Shown piece by piece: positions 25,655-37,100 of a DNA stretch of 64,000 nucleotides. The stretch is from Flavobacterium soli DSM 19725. Its GTDB lineage: Bacteria > Bacteroidota > Bacteroidia > Flavobacteriales > Flavobacteriaceae. The DNA lies in NCBI RefSeq assembly GCF_000422705.1, contig NZ_AUGO01000001.1:248001-312000 (forward strand), in the 5' to 3' direction. The position numbers and the translations under genes were made by a program. Under the pieces are notes generated by a model. It was not told the origin of the DNA, searched no databases, and was given only the letters and a program-made list of their open reading frames with translations. Numbering within the stretch: position 1 is the first letter of the stretch; each line of letters starts with the position of its first letter.

Positions 25655-26401
25655 ATGGCACATGTAAAAAGTATCTTCCGCCTTTCAGGATCGCTTGGGG
25701 AAGTGACCTTCTACCGAGGGAGAGAGGGGCAGCAGCTTGCCCGGAAGAAAAGTTCGCTTACCAAGGAGCGGGTTGACCGTGATCCTGCGTTTGCCCGGAC
25801 ACGGGAGAACAGCAGGGAGTTTGGTGCGGTGGTCAGGGCTGGTTCGCAGCTCCGCAAGGGTGCTTCCGCCTTTGTGCGGCGCCTACGTACCCCCGAACTC
25901 TCCGGGCGGATGATCCAAGTGCTGTGCAAGGTAAGGGACTGCGACCAAGAGGCTATCCGAGGAGCGCGGACAGTGGGGGGCGGCCTTGGCCATGCGAAGG
26001 GGCGGCAACTTCTGAAGGGTTTTGATTTCAATACACAATTTCCCCTGGATGCGGTACTACAATGCCCCCACGTGGCAGCTCCGGGGTTTACGTTCCAGCT
26101 TCCCCTACTAGTTCCAGCTTCCCACCTACGCTATCCGAAAGGTGCCACGCATGCTTCCTTCGGGACGTGCCTGCTACAAGTGGACTTTGAAGCTGGTACT
26201 ACGGCAGTAACCTATAGTCCCGAAGTGGGCGTGGCACTTGACCGGACCGCAACCGAGGTAACGGTTAACCCTCCTGCACCAGCTACCGGTACAGGGATAG
26301 TATTCTGGATGTTGCAGGTCTGCTTTTTCCAGGAGGTGAATGGTGAACTGTATCCGCTTGACCGGTCGGGCAATGTGCTGCATATTTTGGAAGTGGCCTA
26401 G
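25655..26401 (+). CDS. Unknown protein of a Bacteroidota accessory family
   Basis: A 248-residue protein whose function I do not recognise. It begins MAHVKSIFRLSGSLGEVTFYRG, continues with a basic GREGQQLARKKSS stretch and a TRENSREFGAVVRAG helix, and later has two beta-rich segments with Pro/Thr-rich linkers. No signal peptide or membrane helix is present. The N-terminal pattern (SLGEVTFYRG, DPAFARTREN.EFG) resembles unannotated proteins I recall from flavobacterial genomes. GC content is well above the core genes, which points to a different origin or to special codon use. It sits alone between tRNA-Asn and the toxin locus. Confidence 0.7.
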   Translation: MAHVKSIFRLSGSLGEVTFYRGREGQQLARKKSSLTKERVDRDPAFARTRENSREFGAVVRAGSQLRKGASAFVRRLRTPELSGRMIQVLCKVRDCDQEAIRGARTVGGGLGHAKGRQLLKGFDFNTQFPLDAVLQCPHVAAPGFTFQLPLLVPASHLRYPKGATHASFGTCLLQVDFEAGTTAVTYSPEVGVALDRTATEVTVNPPAPATGTGIVFWMLQVCFFQEVNGELYPLDRSGNVLHILEVA

Positions 26402-26511
26402 GCTTTTGGGAGTTGCGAAAAACGGAACACTTTCTCGGGAATTGCAGTCTTTGCCTTTTCAGTATTTCAATAATAAAGGCATACGAAACAATCTTTTAGA
26501 GAACGGGTAAC

Positions 26512-26632
26512 CAGGTTTGGAAAGAATAATTGAAAACATGTGGTTTTTAACCCCGTTGCGGAGGTTTTGGATCTGGTTTATTCGGCACTACTATAAACAA
26601 AAGGCCGCACGAAGGAATTCGTGCTGCAGCTG
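26512..26632 (+). repeat. Dispersed noncoding repeat, copy A
   Basis: It shares with copies B-D the string GGTTTGGAAAG..ATAATTGAAAA, then GCGGAGGTTTTGGAT and, with copy B, a hairpin CCGCACGAAGGAATTCGTGC. It forms the left flank of the RHS toxin locus. Confidence 0.7.
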
Positions 26633-26704
26633 GGGCATATAATCCCCCACATCTGCAACACAAGGTCTCACCAAGAGCCATTTTATTCCATTTAAGGCAC
26701 TACA

Positions 26705-26732
26705 TAATAAAAAAACAACCCAAAGGTTGTTT
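26705..26732 (-). terminator. Terminator of the toxin-tip/immunity transcript
   Basis: AAACAACC (26713-26720) pairs with GGTTGTTT (26725-26732) around CAAA. The T run lies on the minus-strand side, about 95 bases beyond the immunity gene stop. Confidence 0.75.
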
Positions 26733-26826
26733 AGTTTTTGACTGCGATACTACTGTAAATAAATGATTCTACTAGTGCAAAATATAATAATTAGCCATCA
26801 ACACATTTTATACATCACCGGAGTAC

Positions 26827-27171
26827 CTAATCTGATATACTATCCATTAAATTCAAAGCATTTCTTGCAGATTCTCTTACTAAATTCCAAGAATCATCAT
26901 TTTCAAAGCTTTCATCAGTATTTCTTTCCTCAATAGATAAATTAAGAACTATGAGATTGTTGCATTTTAGTATTTCCTTCGTCAACTCATAAGAAATTAC
27001 ATTATCCTCCATTAGAACAGGTAACAAACGAAAAGCATTATCAAAATCAGACACAACTTCATCAAACACATCAACATAATCCGGATATGAATCAATCTGG
27101 TCATTATACGGTTTAGATAAATTTTCAAGACTCTTCTTTAAGAGTAATAACTTATTTTCTATATCTTTCAT
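26827..27171 (-). CDS. Candidate immunity protein for the RHS toxin tip
   Basis: A 114-residue, strongly acidic, helix-rich cytosolic protein without signal peptide or membrane segment. It does not match a family I know. It starts 9 bases after the stop of the RHS toxin tip in the same direction, exactly where polymorphic-toxin loci carry their cognate immunity gene, and its size and acidity fit that role. The function is therefore inferred from position only. AT-rich composition matches the toxin end of the tip rather than the giant gene, suggesting that toxin end and immunity moved as one cassette. Confidence 0.65.
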   Translation of the reverse strand: MKDIENKLLLLKKSLENLSKPYNDQIDSYPDYVDVFDEVVSDFDNAFRLLPVLMEDNVISYELTKEILKCNNLIVLNLSIEERNTDESFENDDSWNLVRESARNALNLMDSISD

Positions 27172-27180
27172 ATTAAAAAT

Positions 27181-28137
27181 TTAATTTGCTGGAAATCTAT
27201 ATGTATCAGTTCCATCAGAAACTTTCCAATAAGGAGCACCATTGTATTTTCTGCGTGAACCAGGATGATACTGAATTAATTTTCCTGTTTCCTGGCCTCT
27301 ACTATTAACTTGACGTAAAACCCAGCCTTTGTCAGCACCTCTAGTTTTTGTCATACTACTATTTACCCAACCTTCAGTATTACTCAGAGTAGCGCGAATA
27401 TTCTCGTAAGATCTACCCTTCAGCAGACTAGGATTATCCATTATATCCTCAACACTTCTTATTGAAGTTGGTTTACTAGCGAATGCTCCAAATCCAACTT
27501 GTAATGCGACAGCCAGCATCTGTCCTGCATGGTATTCTTGAGAATTACGAGCTGCATAACTATATGCTCCATTCGAAGCATGGCATGACATGCAACCTGT
27601 CCATATATATCCATCTGACCCTGCTTGAGAAAATTCTCCTAAATCTCTTGGGTAATGAAACATATATTCAGGTGCTTCATTAGAGCCTCCTGTATATACA
27701 ATAGAAGTAGTTGGATTTATACGTTCATATATTTTACTTTCATCGGGTAAAAAAGTAATAGTTGGTTCCCCAACGGTCACATTACCAATATTTGTTTTAG
27801 TTTGAACACTTTTGGGAATAGGTTTGTAATCACTATCGGACGAGAAAATTCCTTTTACAGTATCCCAAGCTCTCCCTAACCAGCTTTTGTTCGGGTCTCC
27901 CAATCCTTCAGGACTCATACCAGTAGGATCTACCAAATTAATCGGATTCTGCATCGTATAATTATACGGATTCCAATTAGGAAAGCTTTCCGCCAACGGA
28001 TCCACACTCAACCAAATGCTACTCCTGGAATCATAATACCTGGCTCCAAAATAATGCAGTCCCGTATAGTCATCCTTCTCCTTGCCCGTAAACAGGAACG
28101 GTGTCTTGTAATAGCTGTTCGGGTTTTGCTCGGCCAT
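27181..28137 (-). CDS. RHS core end plus C-terminal toxin domain, as a separate gene (toxin tip)
   Basis: The 318-residue protein starts MAEQNPNSYYKTPFLFTGKE and runs through the RHS core signature (YTGLHYFGARYYDSRSSIWL, then NPINLVDPTGM near residue 70). The remainder is a variable C-terminal domain with a GCMSCH segment near residue 182 and a basic end, KLIQYHPGSRRKYNG then APYWKVSDG. In intact RHS proteins this sequence directly follows the PFGE of the core. Here it is cut off from the giant upstream gene by a 59-nt insertion (28141-28199) that brings a stop and changes frame. The toxin activity is unknown to me; a small nuclease is a guess. It could be translated by re-initiation or be a relic. 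Confidence 0.85.
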   Translation of the reverse strand: MAEQNPNSYYKTPFLFTGKEKDDYTGLHYFGARYYDSRSSIWLSVDPLAESFPNWNPYNYTMQNPINLVDPTGMSPEGLGDPNKSWLGRAWDTVKGIFSSDSDYKPIPKSVQTKTNIGNVTVGEPTITFLPDESKIYERINPTTSIVYTGGSNEAPEYMFHYPRDLGEFSQAGSDGYIWTGCMSCHASNGAYSYAARNSQEYHAGQMLAVALQVGFGAFASKPTSIRSVEDIMDNPSLLKGRSYENIRATLSNTEGWVNSSMTKTRGADKGWVLRQVNSRGQETGKLIQYHPGSRRKYNGAPYWKVSDGTDTYRFPAN

Positions 28138-28140
28138 CGT

Positions 28141-28199
28141 TTAGTTCACCCGCTTTTATTTTAATTAGGTGTTCACTGAATCTCCACCAAGGCTACGAT
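28141..28199 (-). other. 59-nt insertion that splits the RHS core
   Basis: The giant gene should read ...PFGE-TMAEQ.... Between the GAA codon (28202-28200) and ACG-ATG (28140-28135) are 59 extra bases encoding eight residues and TGA in the giant's frame, then a TAA in the frame of the tip. The two frames do not overlap, so ribosomal frameshifting cannot join them. Confidence 0.85.
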
Positions 28200-31100
28200 T
28201 TCCCCGAATGGTAAATTTAGGAAAAATTGATAGGCCACACCATTCAAATCTGTTAAAAATGTACTCGTCCCCAGATGGTCAGGGTGATAGAAATAAACAG
28301 GGGCTATTGCCGCTGCCGCACGCTCCTGCAAGGATGGCGTACCTTCCCCTTCTTCCTTTGCTTCCTGCTGGAGCACAAGCTCCTCTTCCTCATAGGTCGA
28401 AGGATTGTAGTCGTCGAAGGTGGCCGTGCCTGCACCTGCACCTGTGAGATAGAGCTGGAGGTCAGCAATCTGGCGTTCGCGCAGCTCCTCATCATCAAAT
28501 GCAGCCGTTTCTTCCGTCCCGGGTTCTGCATCGGTTGCAGACGTCTTCATTGGATTCTCGTTAAAGACATCGGCCTTTTCCTCTCCAAGACGGCTCACGA
28601 TACGCTGGCTTCCTGCATAGTAATGGTTGCTGTAAATCCCGTTGGGATCTATCACCATAAAGGCACTAGGATAGGTCGTGTAGCCATTGAAGGTAAAGGT
28701 TGAAGGGTATACCAACATGCCGTTCTCATACACCTCATCAAAATTGGAACTTCCCTTCAGGACACGCTCTCCTCCCGCATCATAGAGGTAATGGTGCATG
28801 CTTCGGCTGAGAAGCGCCACACGCAGCCTGTTTGATTCGTCCCACAGATAGGAAGTACTGCTGGAATAGCCGGCAATCATCTTCGTCTTTAAGTTACCGT
28901 TGTAATCATACGTAAAATTCTCCACGGTACCGGAACCACTGTCGGCAATGTTTTGCACCCTATGTGTATTCTCGAAGTAACTGTAGGCAGCGTTGGTGTC
29001 AGCATTCAAATTATTGTTCAGCACGTGATTCTGTACCTTATTCACGATGCCATGGGTACTATTATAGTCCATCGACAGCGTGTAATTGCTCTGGTGGTCA
29101 TAGCCTCCCACCGCGGTACTGCCGTTAAAGCTTCCCGTGCCAGTGCTAAGCCTGTTCAGCCTGTCATAGGTATACGCGTGGGAATAAGTTCCTCCCATAT
29201 TGTTGCTCGTACTGCCAGCGGTGTTGTTTACCCCTGTAACATTGCCTACCTGGTCATAGCCATAGACATTGTTGAAAAGGGACTGCTGGTCGGCAGTCTT
29301 GACGTTCAGGCTGCTGAGTCGTCTCATTTTCGGGGTATAGGTGTAAAAAGTCTCCGTATTATTGCCGTACCTCATATAGGTACGCTGCTCGAAGTGGTCG
29401 TAGTCAATGCGCGTGATATACTGGTCCTTCCCTTCCACCTTGTTCAGGTTTCCTCCAAGATCATAGTAATAGTTCACCTTTTCACCATCTGGATAGATCA
29501 TGAACAAAAGCCTGTTCCAGCTGTCATACTCGAAAGCGGTTTCAAAGATACGCGTAGGGATATTAGGTGCCGCGATGGTACGCTTGCTGTACACGAGCTC
29601 TCCCATGTTTCCATAATTGAATTCCTGTAACCCGGTTGCATCCTTCTGCTGTACCAGTCGGCCCCTTTTGTTCGCATCTGCCCCAGTCAACGTGGCCGCC
29701 CCGTAGCTGTATTTTACGTTGCTTACGTTCGCGCCATTCGGAACGTTTGGATAGGTGATGTCTGTCAAACGGTTGCGTTCGTAGGAATAGTCGATAAAGG
29801 TGCCGTCAACTTCAAGATTGGCGGTCTGTATCCTGGTCAGGTTACTCGCATTGTCATAAAAGTAGCGCGTCCTTCCCTTGTCCGGATGGATTACAGAGGT
29901 CTTGCGTCCCAACCAGTCATATTGGTAGACCGTCTGGAGTGCTCCCGCATCGGTGTAGCTCAGGAGCTCGCCAATGGCATTGTAGGTGAATCTCGTCCAT
30001 AAATAACTGGAATTGGGCCCTTCATTCATGGTAGAGATAACCCTTCCGTTCACGTCCTTGTAGGTCTCGGATACTATATTTTCTGGTGCATTTGCAACTA
30101 TGGTCTTGGTTTTAAGCGCCATAGCATTGCTGACATCCTGTGCGATTGAATAGGCAATTTCAGTAACGTTTAAATCAGCATCCTTTACAAACAAGGGACG
30201 GCCAATTGCATCATATTGGGTTTCAGCAGCCATACTGGTCTGCATTTCATTTACCATAAACTTGGACACATTGAGCTTCTGCTCCAAATGGGGCAGGTGC
30301 TGAGCGACCGTCCTTCCCAGGGCATCATATGACGTCCAGCCGCTTACGGATAAATACTCCTGGTAAGTTGGGGACTGCGGTGTCCCGATATTGCGTGCAA
30401 TGTCTTTCTTGATCTGCATGGGCCTTGCCAAACCGTCTATGAAGGTATAGGTCTCTATGAAGTTGGCAGGGATTTGCTGGCTGTCATAATGGCTACTCAC
30501 GGCCACCGGTACAAAATCATTGGCGTTACCTGTACTGAATCCACTGCCGGTAGGCAGCTGTGTATATTTCAGGTAATAGGCAAAGCTGATGGTGGGAGGC
30601 AAGGTACTTAGATTCTCTTTCGGCCCCCTTACCTCGATCAATCTTCCGAAGCTATCATACTTGAACAGTGTCTTGTTACCCGCAATATCCGTGCTTGCAA
30701 TCACCTTGTCATTATCATAAAAGTAATTATTGGCGGGTGTGGCCGTATAGCTCGTCTCCGATATATAGCCGAATGCATCCTCTACTTTTATGATCTTATA
30801 GAAATTGCCATCATAGGTATAGGTATAGGACATGGCGTCATTGGATGTGGACGAATTTGGAGGAAATGTCTTCTTGGTCAGGTTGCCATATACGTCATAG
30901 AGCATGGTAGTGCTGACAAACTGTGTAGAGGTCAGGTACGAGTTTACGGCAAGGACGTTTCCATTGTTGCTGTCCACCGTTGTTGTCCGTTTCCTTATCA
31001 TACCTGGAATGCCTACCGTTATGGAACTTGGCACATTCAGGATGTGCTTGCTCACCAGGGCAGTATGCCCATAGGCTATAGTGGTGGTATAGTTATCGGC

Positions 31101-34100
31101 AGCATTGGAAATGTTGCCGAGATCCTGACGGGTAAGGACACGGCCATAGTCATCATAGGTAAAGTTTACCTCGGATGTCAATAGCGGCGTTGCCGAAAGT
31201 TCATGGAAATAATTCCTGGTCCTTGTCATGACTACGGCTGCGGAACCGCGGCCTTCCGTTCCGCCAGTATCAAATGCTTGCGACAGGACAGTAGTGGTCA
31301 TTTTTGTATTGGAATCCTTAAGCTTCCTTACCTGGTAGAAATATTCCGTTCTCGAGAACTTCTTTGCATCATCATCTCCCTTGATTACATACGATTCCTT
31401 CAGCAGACCATCCAAGAAATAACTGCTGTTGTGGTATTTGGCCACGGATGTGCTGACGATTTCCTCGACCTCATTACCATCTATTCCTCCCAGCACTACA
31501 TTTTGAGCCTTGACAGTGCCGTATCCATAAAAGCTTCTCTCACGTCGGTCATAGTTGCCATTCTCATAGGCAAACCTTTGGACATATTGGCTCCTGCCAT
31601 TATTTTCCCTGCCATAACCGTCATTTACCCTTACTTCGCTCATCACCCATTTTGGATGCGGGTTGCTGTAATCCGTTTTCTGGAATTCATAATCAATCGT
31701 AAAGGAGCCCTTCAAAGGATTGGTAACCGTCCTGAGCTTGTTGGTTCGCCCTATTTTTGATTCAAACACCTCAAGCTGGTTGCCCACCCTTTGTACATAA
31801 TCAACATACCCGTCGCCATTGAAGTCCTTGAAGGCCTTGTGTGAATTGGTCAAGGCAAGGCTTGCATTGCCACTGACAGATGCCCCCAGCTTGAAATGCA
31901 GTATAGGCAATATAAAGAATGGAAAGGTACAGCAGATGGTTGTTTTATAAAAATACAGACCCACTTCTCCCCCTATTGACATCGCATTGGTATTGCTGTC
32001 TTCAACCATTGTAAAGTTCCCCGTAGATGTAGTCTTCAATGGAAGTGGCGTACTTGAAAAGCCATTCCCATTGTTGATATAGAGATTTCCTTCACCCTCA
32101 TCAACACTCAATAAATCGGGAAGACCGTCGCCATTCATATCAAGCAACGTGCTTTTCGTCGTAGCGCCCGAATTGCTAAGGCCTACAGAAAAGTCAATAT
32201 TGAGCGATGACCAGTCGGTGTCTTCTGGCGTTTGGCTATCTTGCTCGGGTTGATTTTCTGACGGCAACGGTGCCTGTCCAAACAGGCTGTTTACGCTGAG
32301 GCCCACCATCATATTAAAGCCAAGGGCGGTAGGTTTATTGGAGGAAGTATCCAACATGCTATACCCCAATAAGGTGTTGGGCGTTTTCGGTCCTGTATTC
32401 AACCTGAATCTAAATCCATCACCGCTCACAATCCTATCAGGCAGTCCGTCACCATTCAGGTCCAGCCAAAGAGCCTGTTCCTTGTTTTCTGCATCCAGAT
32501 TGACATCTGCCCCCATATTCATGATAAAGGCCGGGTTTCCCTGGTCCTTTTTTGCCATCGCTGCCTCATCCTTGGAAGGTGGTGCTGTAGCTGGAGGTCC
32601 AGGTTGGTTGGCATTGGTATCAGCAGTCTTATCAGTCAGGGAAGGATTTTCCGGTTTCGACTTGGGACCTTCTTTCCTGCCCAAATCCTGAGAACCTCCC
32701 TGTGCAACCAATCGTGTGGCAAAATTTGAACTGGCACTAGGGTGTCCAAAATCATGATCCTCCAGAGGCAAAGGTCGATGCCCACCCGTCATTTTTGTAA
32801 GCTGCACCTTGTTGCTGCTCAGTAAATCCGGATAGCTATCGCCATTGATATCTATGAAATCCGATACGGAGTGGCTATAATTGCCGTTATTGCTCCTGCT
32901 CAGATTCACCGGTCCCCAGCCCACCGTTTTCGTAACCGAAACGCTGTGGCGCTTCCTATCTATGGCATACATGCCCGAAAAATCATCTACCAGTTCGACA
33001 CCTCCCGGCTCGTCATCCGGAAAAATCATATCGAAACTGGAACCTGCAAAGGATCCCGATCGCATCTTGGTCGCCATGACATACTGCGTATCGAATAGGC
33101 CAGTCCATTTTTCAACTTCAGTGGGCACGCCATTCTGGTTGGGATAGGACCTAGCGGCCCTGCTCATAATCAGCGGTGTTACCAGTGCATCCTCCTGTTC
33201 CTGGGTATAGTAGTCCAGTTCAATACCATCGAGGAGGGAGGGATCAATGCCACTAGGAAAAGCAGGGTTATCTTCAGGCAATCCGAGGGTCTCTATGTAC
33301 TCATTGGCAAGGCAATCCTTCTTTTCTTCTTCGGTTAAACCTGTATTGGTCAAACAAGGGCTATCAGGGTCAACTACTCCGTCTCCAAAAAGATTTTCAA
33401 GGGTATCATAACGATTCCCTATATTAGGATTTATCAATTTGCCTATGGCGTCGAACGGTATGGTGGTGGACTTATCGAGCTCATCATTGTAAAAGAACTG
33501 CCCCCATTCCTTGTGCAGGGGACCTAGATGTTCCATATTATTAAAGTTGCTCTCCACAAGTATCGGCAGGTATTTGGTACTGTTTGCAGGCGCAGTCCAA
33601 TCATATCCTATAATTGCAGTCTTGTAATTGGCAGCAGCCAGGTATTTCTGGAATACCTTTTCATCTGCCTTATTGGTAATATAGTATCCTACAGAATAAT
33701 GAAATTGTGATGCAGGGGTGCTGAGGTTGATCAACCCGCTCAAAGCAATTGGAGTATTCACATTGGTGGCCTGCATCGTCCCATTCAGATTCACAGTAAC
33801 GGTCTTTCGGCCCACAACCACGCCATTCTTCTTCACTATCATCTCAAATGAACCCTGGTCTCCCGGAGCAAGGGTAACCAAGTTGGGTTTAATTCCATAG
33901 CTAACCGGAGCAGTGCCGGTGGTCCATCCTGTAACGGGTTCCAGTTTCCGTAACATATTGGTTTTGTAGATGCTGTATTTCGCCACTGGGTATCTCACTT
34001 TTGCCAGTGCTGTACTGTTTGAAGAAGCAGGAATAAATTCTACCCTTGGCTTCCATTGTATCCCCTTCCATTTCACATTGGATGGAGAGGAAACTTCAAA

Positions 34101-37100
34101 TCGGATGAATTTCTTTTCCCCCTTTGATCCATCAACCACAATGGGATACGGGATGGCTTGCTGAGTGGGTGTCATAAAATTCTGTCCCCCACTTTGGTTC
34201 GCCGTGGCACTGATCACACCATTTACTCCGGCACCCATATAACGGGTATAAATTTCTTCTTCCCCGGCATCTGTCACCAGTATGATACTGAATAAAACCC
34301 CATCGCTGAGATAGTTGGGATTAGACAGGACGGAACTTGTTAGAATATCATTCCAGGTAATCAATAGATTCCCAGAATCCCCTATCTCAAATAGTTGTTC
34401 CTCACTCAGGATAAATCCATCGTTAAAAGGACTGGTGGTATGGGCAACCAAGTTTTCATCTTTTAAAAGATTGGCATCCGTTTCATTCAGATAGGCAATG
34501 GTAGGATTGGTTACCACCTCATCATTGATATCGGTAGCATTCTTGGTAATCCTGAAAAATATTTTCTGTCCCCGATCAACCTGCAACAGGGAACTGTTCT
34601 GCAAACCCAGGGAAGGATTTCCCAATCCTGAGTAATGGGTTATGGTAAAGGAGGCCGGATTTGGATTGGCATGGGTCAATTGTGTCAGATACAGCCTAAA
34701 CGGATCTCCACCATTTAGGGAGGGTTTGGAGGTCTCGATTGAATAATAGGTCGCACTGTCTACATTGGTTGACACTAATTGCAGGTCATCCGTTATGCTA
34801 ATCTGTCCATCCTTGGGTGCTATCCACACCCTCACCGCATCAAATCCTTGTGCATCCGTAATGCCGTCGTCTTCAGGATGCACTATATCGGGAATATCAT
34901 TGACTGAGGCAGTCCTGAGCATATTGGGCGTATTGGCACTGGAAGTGGTAAAATTTCTTCCGTTACCATTGGTATCGGCCTGATTGAATAGCACCAGTTT
35001 GTCCTTCACAATATCCAATAAGCCGTCACCATTGCCATCCGTAAAAAAAATATCCGTTTCCATTTCAGATTTGGTACGGAACCTGCCATAGAAGAATTCC
35101 TTCTTTGAAAAAGGAATCTGCAACTTGAGATTGTGCGATTCCAGAAACATGGTCTTGGTCTTTCCCTTCGATCTTGAAAACATGGTCACTCCACCGATGT
35201 TCCTCTGATCGTCTTCATACTTCACCATACCGCTTTCCTGATCACGGTAACTGGCAAAATACTTCAATCCGCTTGATGCCTTGTAAATGATATCGTCCAG
35301 GCCGTCGCCGTTTATATCCGCCATGGTAACATACCCCTTGTCCTTAGGAAATGATTCTCCCAGTGGCAAGTTTACGGTTACCGTGGCATAGTTGTCATTA
35401 TCTGCTTTCCACAATTTAAATTGCACGCCAGCCGATACATTTAGCCCCCAGCCTGCCTCTATGGCCTCATTGGTATTCAAGGCAGAATTGCCCAATATAT
35501 TGCCAATTCCCAGCGAAAAGTTCGGAGAAGGGTTTCTTCGCTTTGGCAGGTCAACGAAGTAGGGTTTTTCAAATAGGGTAACCGATTGGTCGCCAGGATT
35601 TCTGACGTCATTATGATAATCAAAGGTATGCCTGTAAAATTCAACATTGGTGGCATTGAATTCAGCAACATACTCCAATAATGATTTTTGAAATTCACCC
35701 TCCTTCAGGTTGAACTTATACTTGCGGATCTGGGTAGAGCCCGTCCTCCTGATTATGATTTCCTCCAATTTGCAGGGATCAATCAATTTCAGTCCCAACC
35801 TTGCATCAATAGTCGGATCCTTCCTAATTGTCAATGAGGTTGCCGAAGTCCTTTTAAATTCAATCTCATACATTCCTACGCTATTGTTGTGGCCTGTGTA
35901 ATTGATCTTACTGATATTAAACATCCTACCGCCGGCAAGGGGGGCCAGGTTCCCAGTTGATGCCTGTGCCAATGTGCCATTCGAATAGGAATATTTTATA
36001 TTATTGCCATGGACATCTTCCGTCATGAACAAGGCCCAATATACTATGTTTTCCGTAGCGGCCCCAGTTCCCTGCCTCAGCACATAGTTAATCTCAGCCT
36101 GTGTCTTACCCCCGTACCAGCTGATGGTCCCATCTGTATTGGTAACTTTCCAATAATAGGTGGTGGGTGTGCTTCCCATACGCTCAATCTTGGCAAAACT
36201 GCCTTGCTTCCGGGGAGTGAACACGGTACTTGGGCTACCCACTATTTTTAGCCGTGGGTCTGTAGAGGGCAAGACAGACGTAGCGTCATAATGCCTGTGT
36301 GGCATCCAGTCTACCCAAACGTCTTCAGAATTTTTCAACTGGGGATACATCAGCTGCTCGCCCCCAAGGGTATAGATTACCGTTTCGTGTGTATTGTTGA
36401 TTTCGGGAACACCCCACCTCGTATCCATTGAAATGGCAGGAATATTGATGCTCCATCCCTGGCCAAGCCAGCCGCTTCCTCCATCACTGTTGTAATGCAA
36501 TGCCAGATTTGGCTGCATCCCGTTCCTTCCGGAAGGAATCTTGATAGGATAGCTGATGTTGGCCGCTCCTTTCTGAGAAACCCCCGGAGGACTGATCAAT
36601 GTCATTTCCGAAGAAGGATCCGCAGCCTGGATGTTGCTCATCATGGTTGGTGTAAATCCAGCCGTTTCCGGACTTTCCGGGGTTTGGATAATCCCGTTGA
36701 TATAATCTGTAAAATGGTCTGTCAGCGATAGCACCATTTGCTCTTTCTGCTGCAGGGTATCCAGTTGCACTGCAACCCAAATTTTCGAATGCGTATTGAA
36801 GTAGAAGGTCTTGATATCCTTTGCCGAGTACCCCTTTGGTATCAGTCTTTCATCATATCCGATCGCTATGGAAGCCGTCCTATTGAAGCTCGTACCATCG
36901 GGAAGAAATCTGTAGGCAGAACCTCCCCTGGTCACGTTGACCATACCTGATGCCATCGGGGCCACATCTTTCCGCCTTAGGTGGGTGATGCTTATTTCCT
37001 TGCTTTCCAAAAATGCACTATCCCTAATGGTGATGGATGCGCCTTCGGTTTGCAGCATACCACCCTTTGCGTCCATTATGCCTGACACCTTTTCCAGATA

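Larger units (their letters stand above)
26402..26826. other. Noncoding gap with a dispersed repeat
   Basis: About 425 bases. It holds copy A of the dispersed repeat (about 26512-26632), a hairpin terminator (26705-26732), and otherwise no gene that I can support. Confidence 0.65.

Noticed and set aside
28138..28175. Programmed ribosomal frameshift joining the giant RHS protein to the tip
   Set aside because: The two reading frames do not overlap: the giant frame stops at 28173-28175, and the tip frame has a TAA at 28141-28143, so no single slip can fuse them.
28275..31760. Several long plus-strand open frames (for example 28275-28703, 28953-29630, 31203-31760) opposite the giant RHS gene
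   Set aside because: The minus-strand frame has continuous RHS/YD motifs throughout. The opposite frames have no recognisable protein pattern and arise from the codon use of the giant gene.
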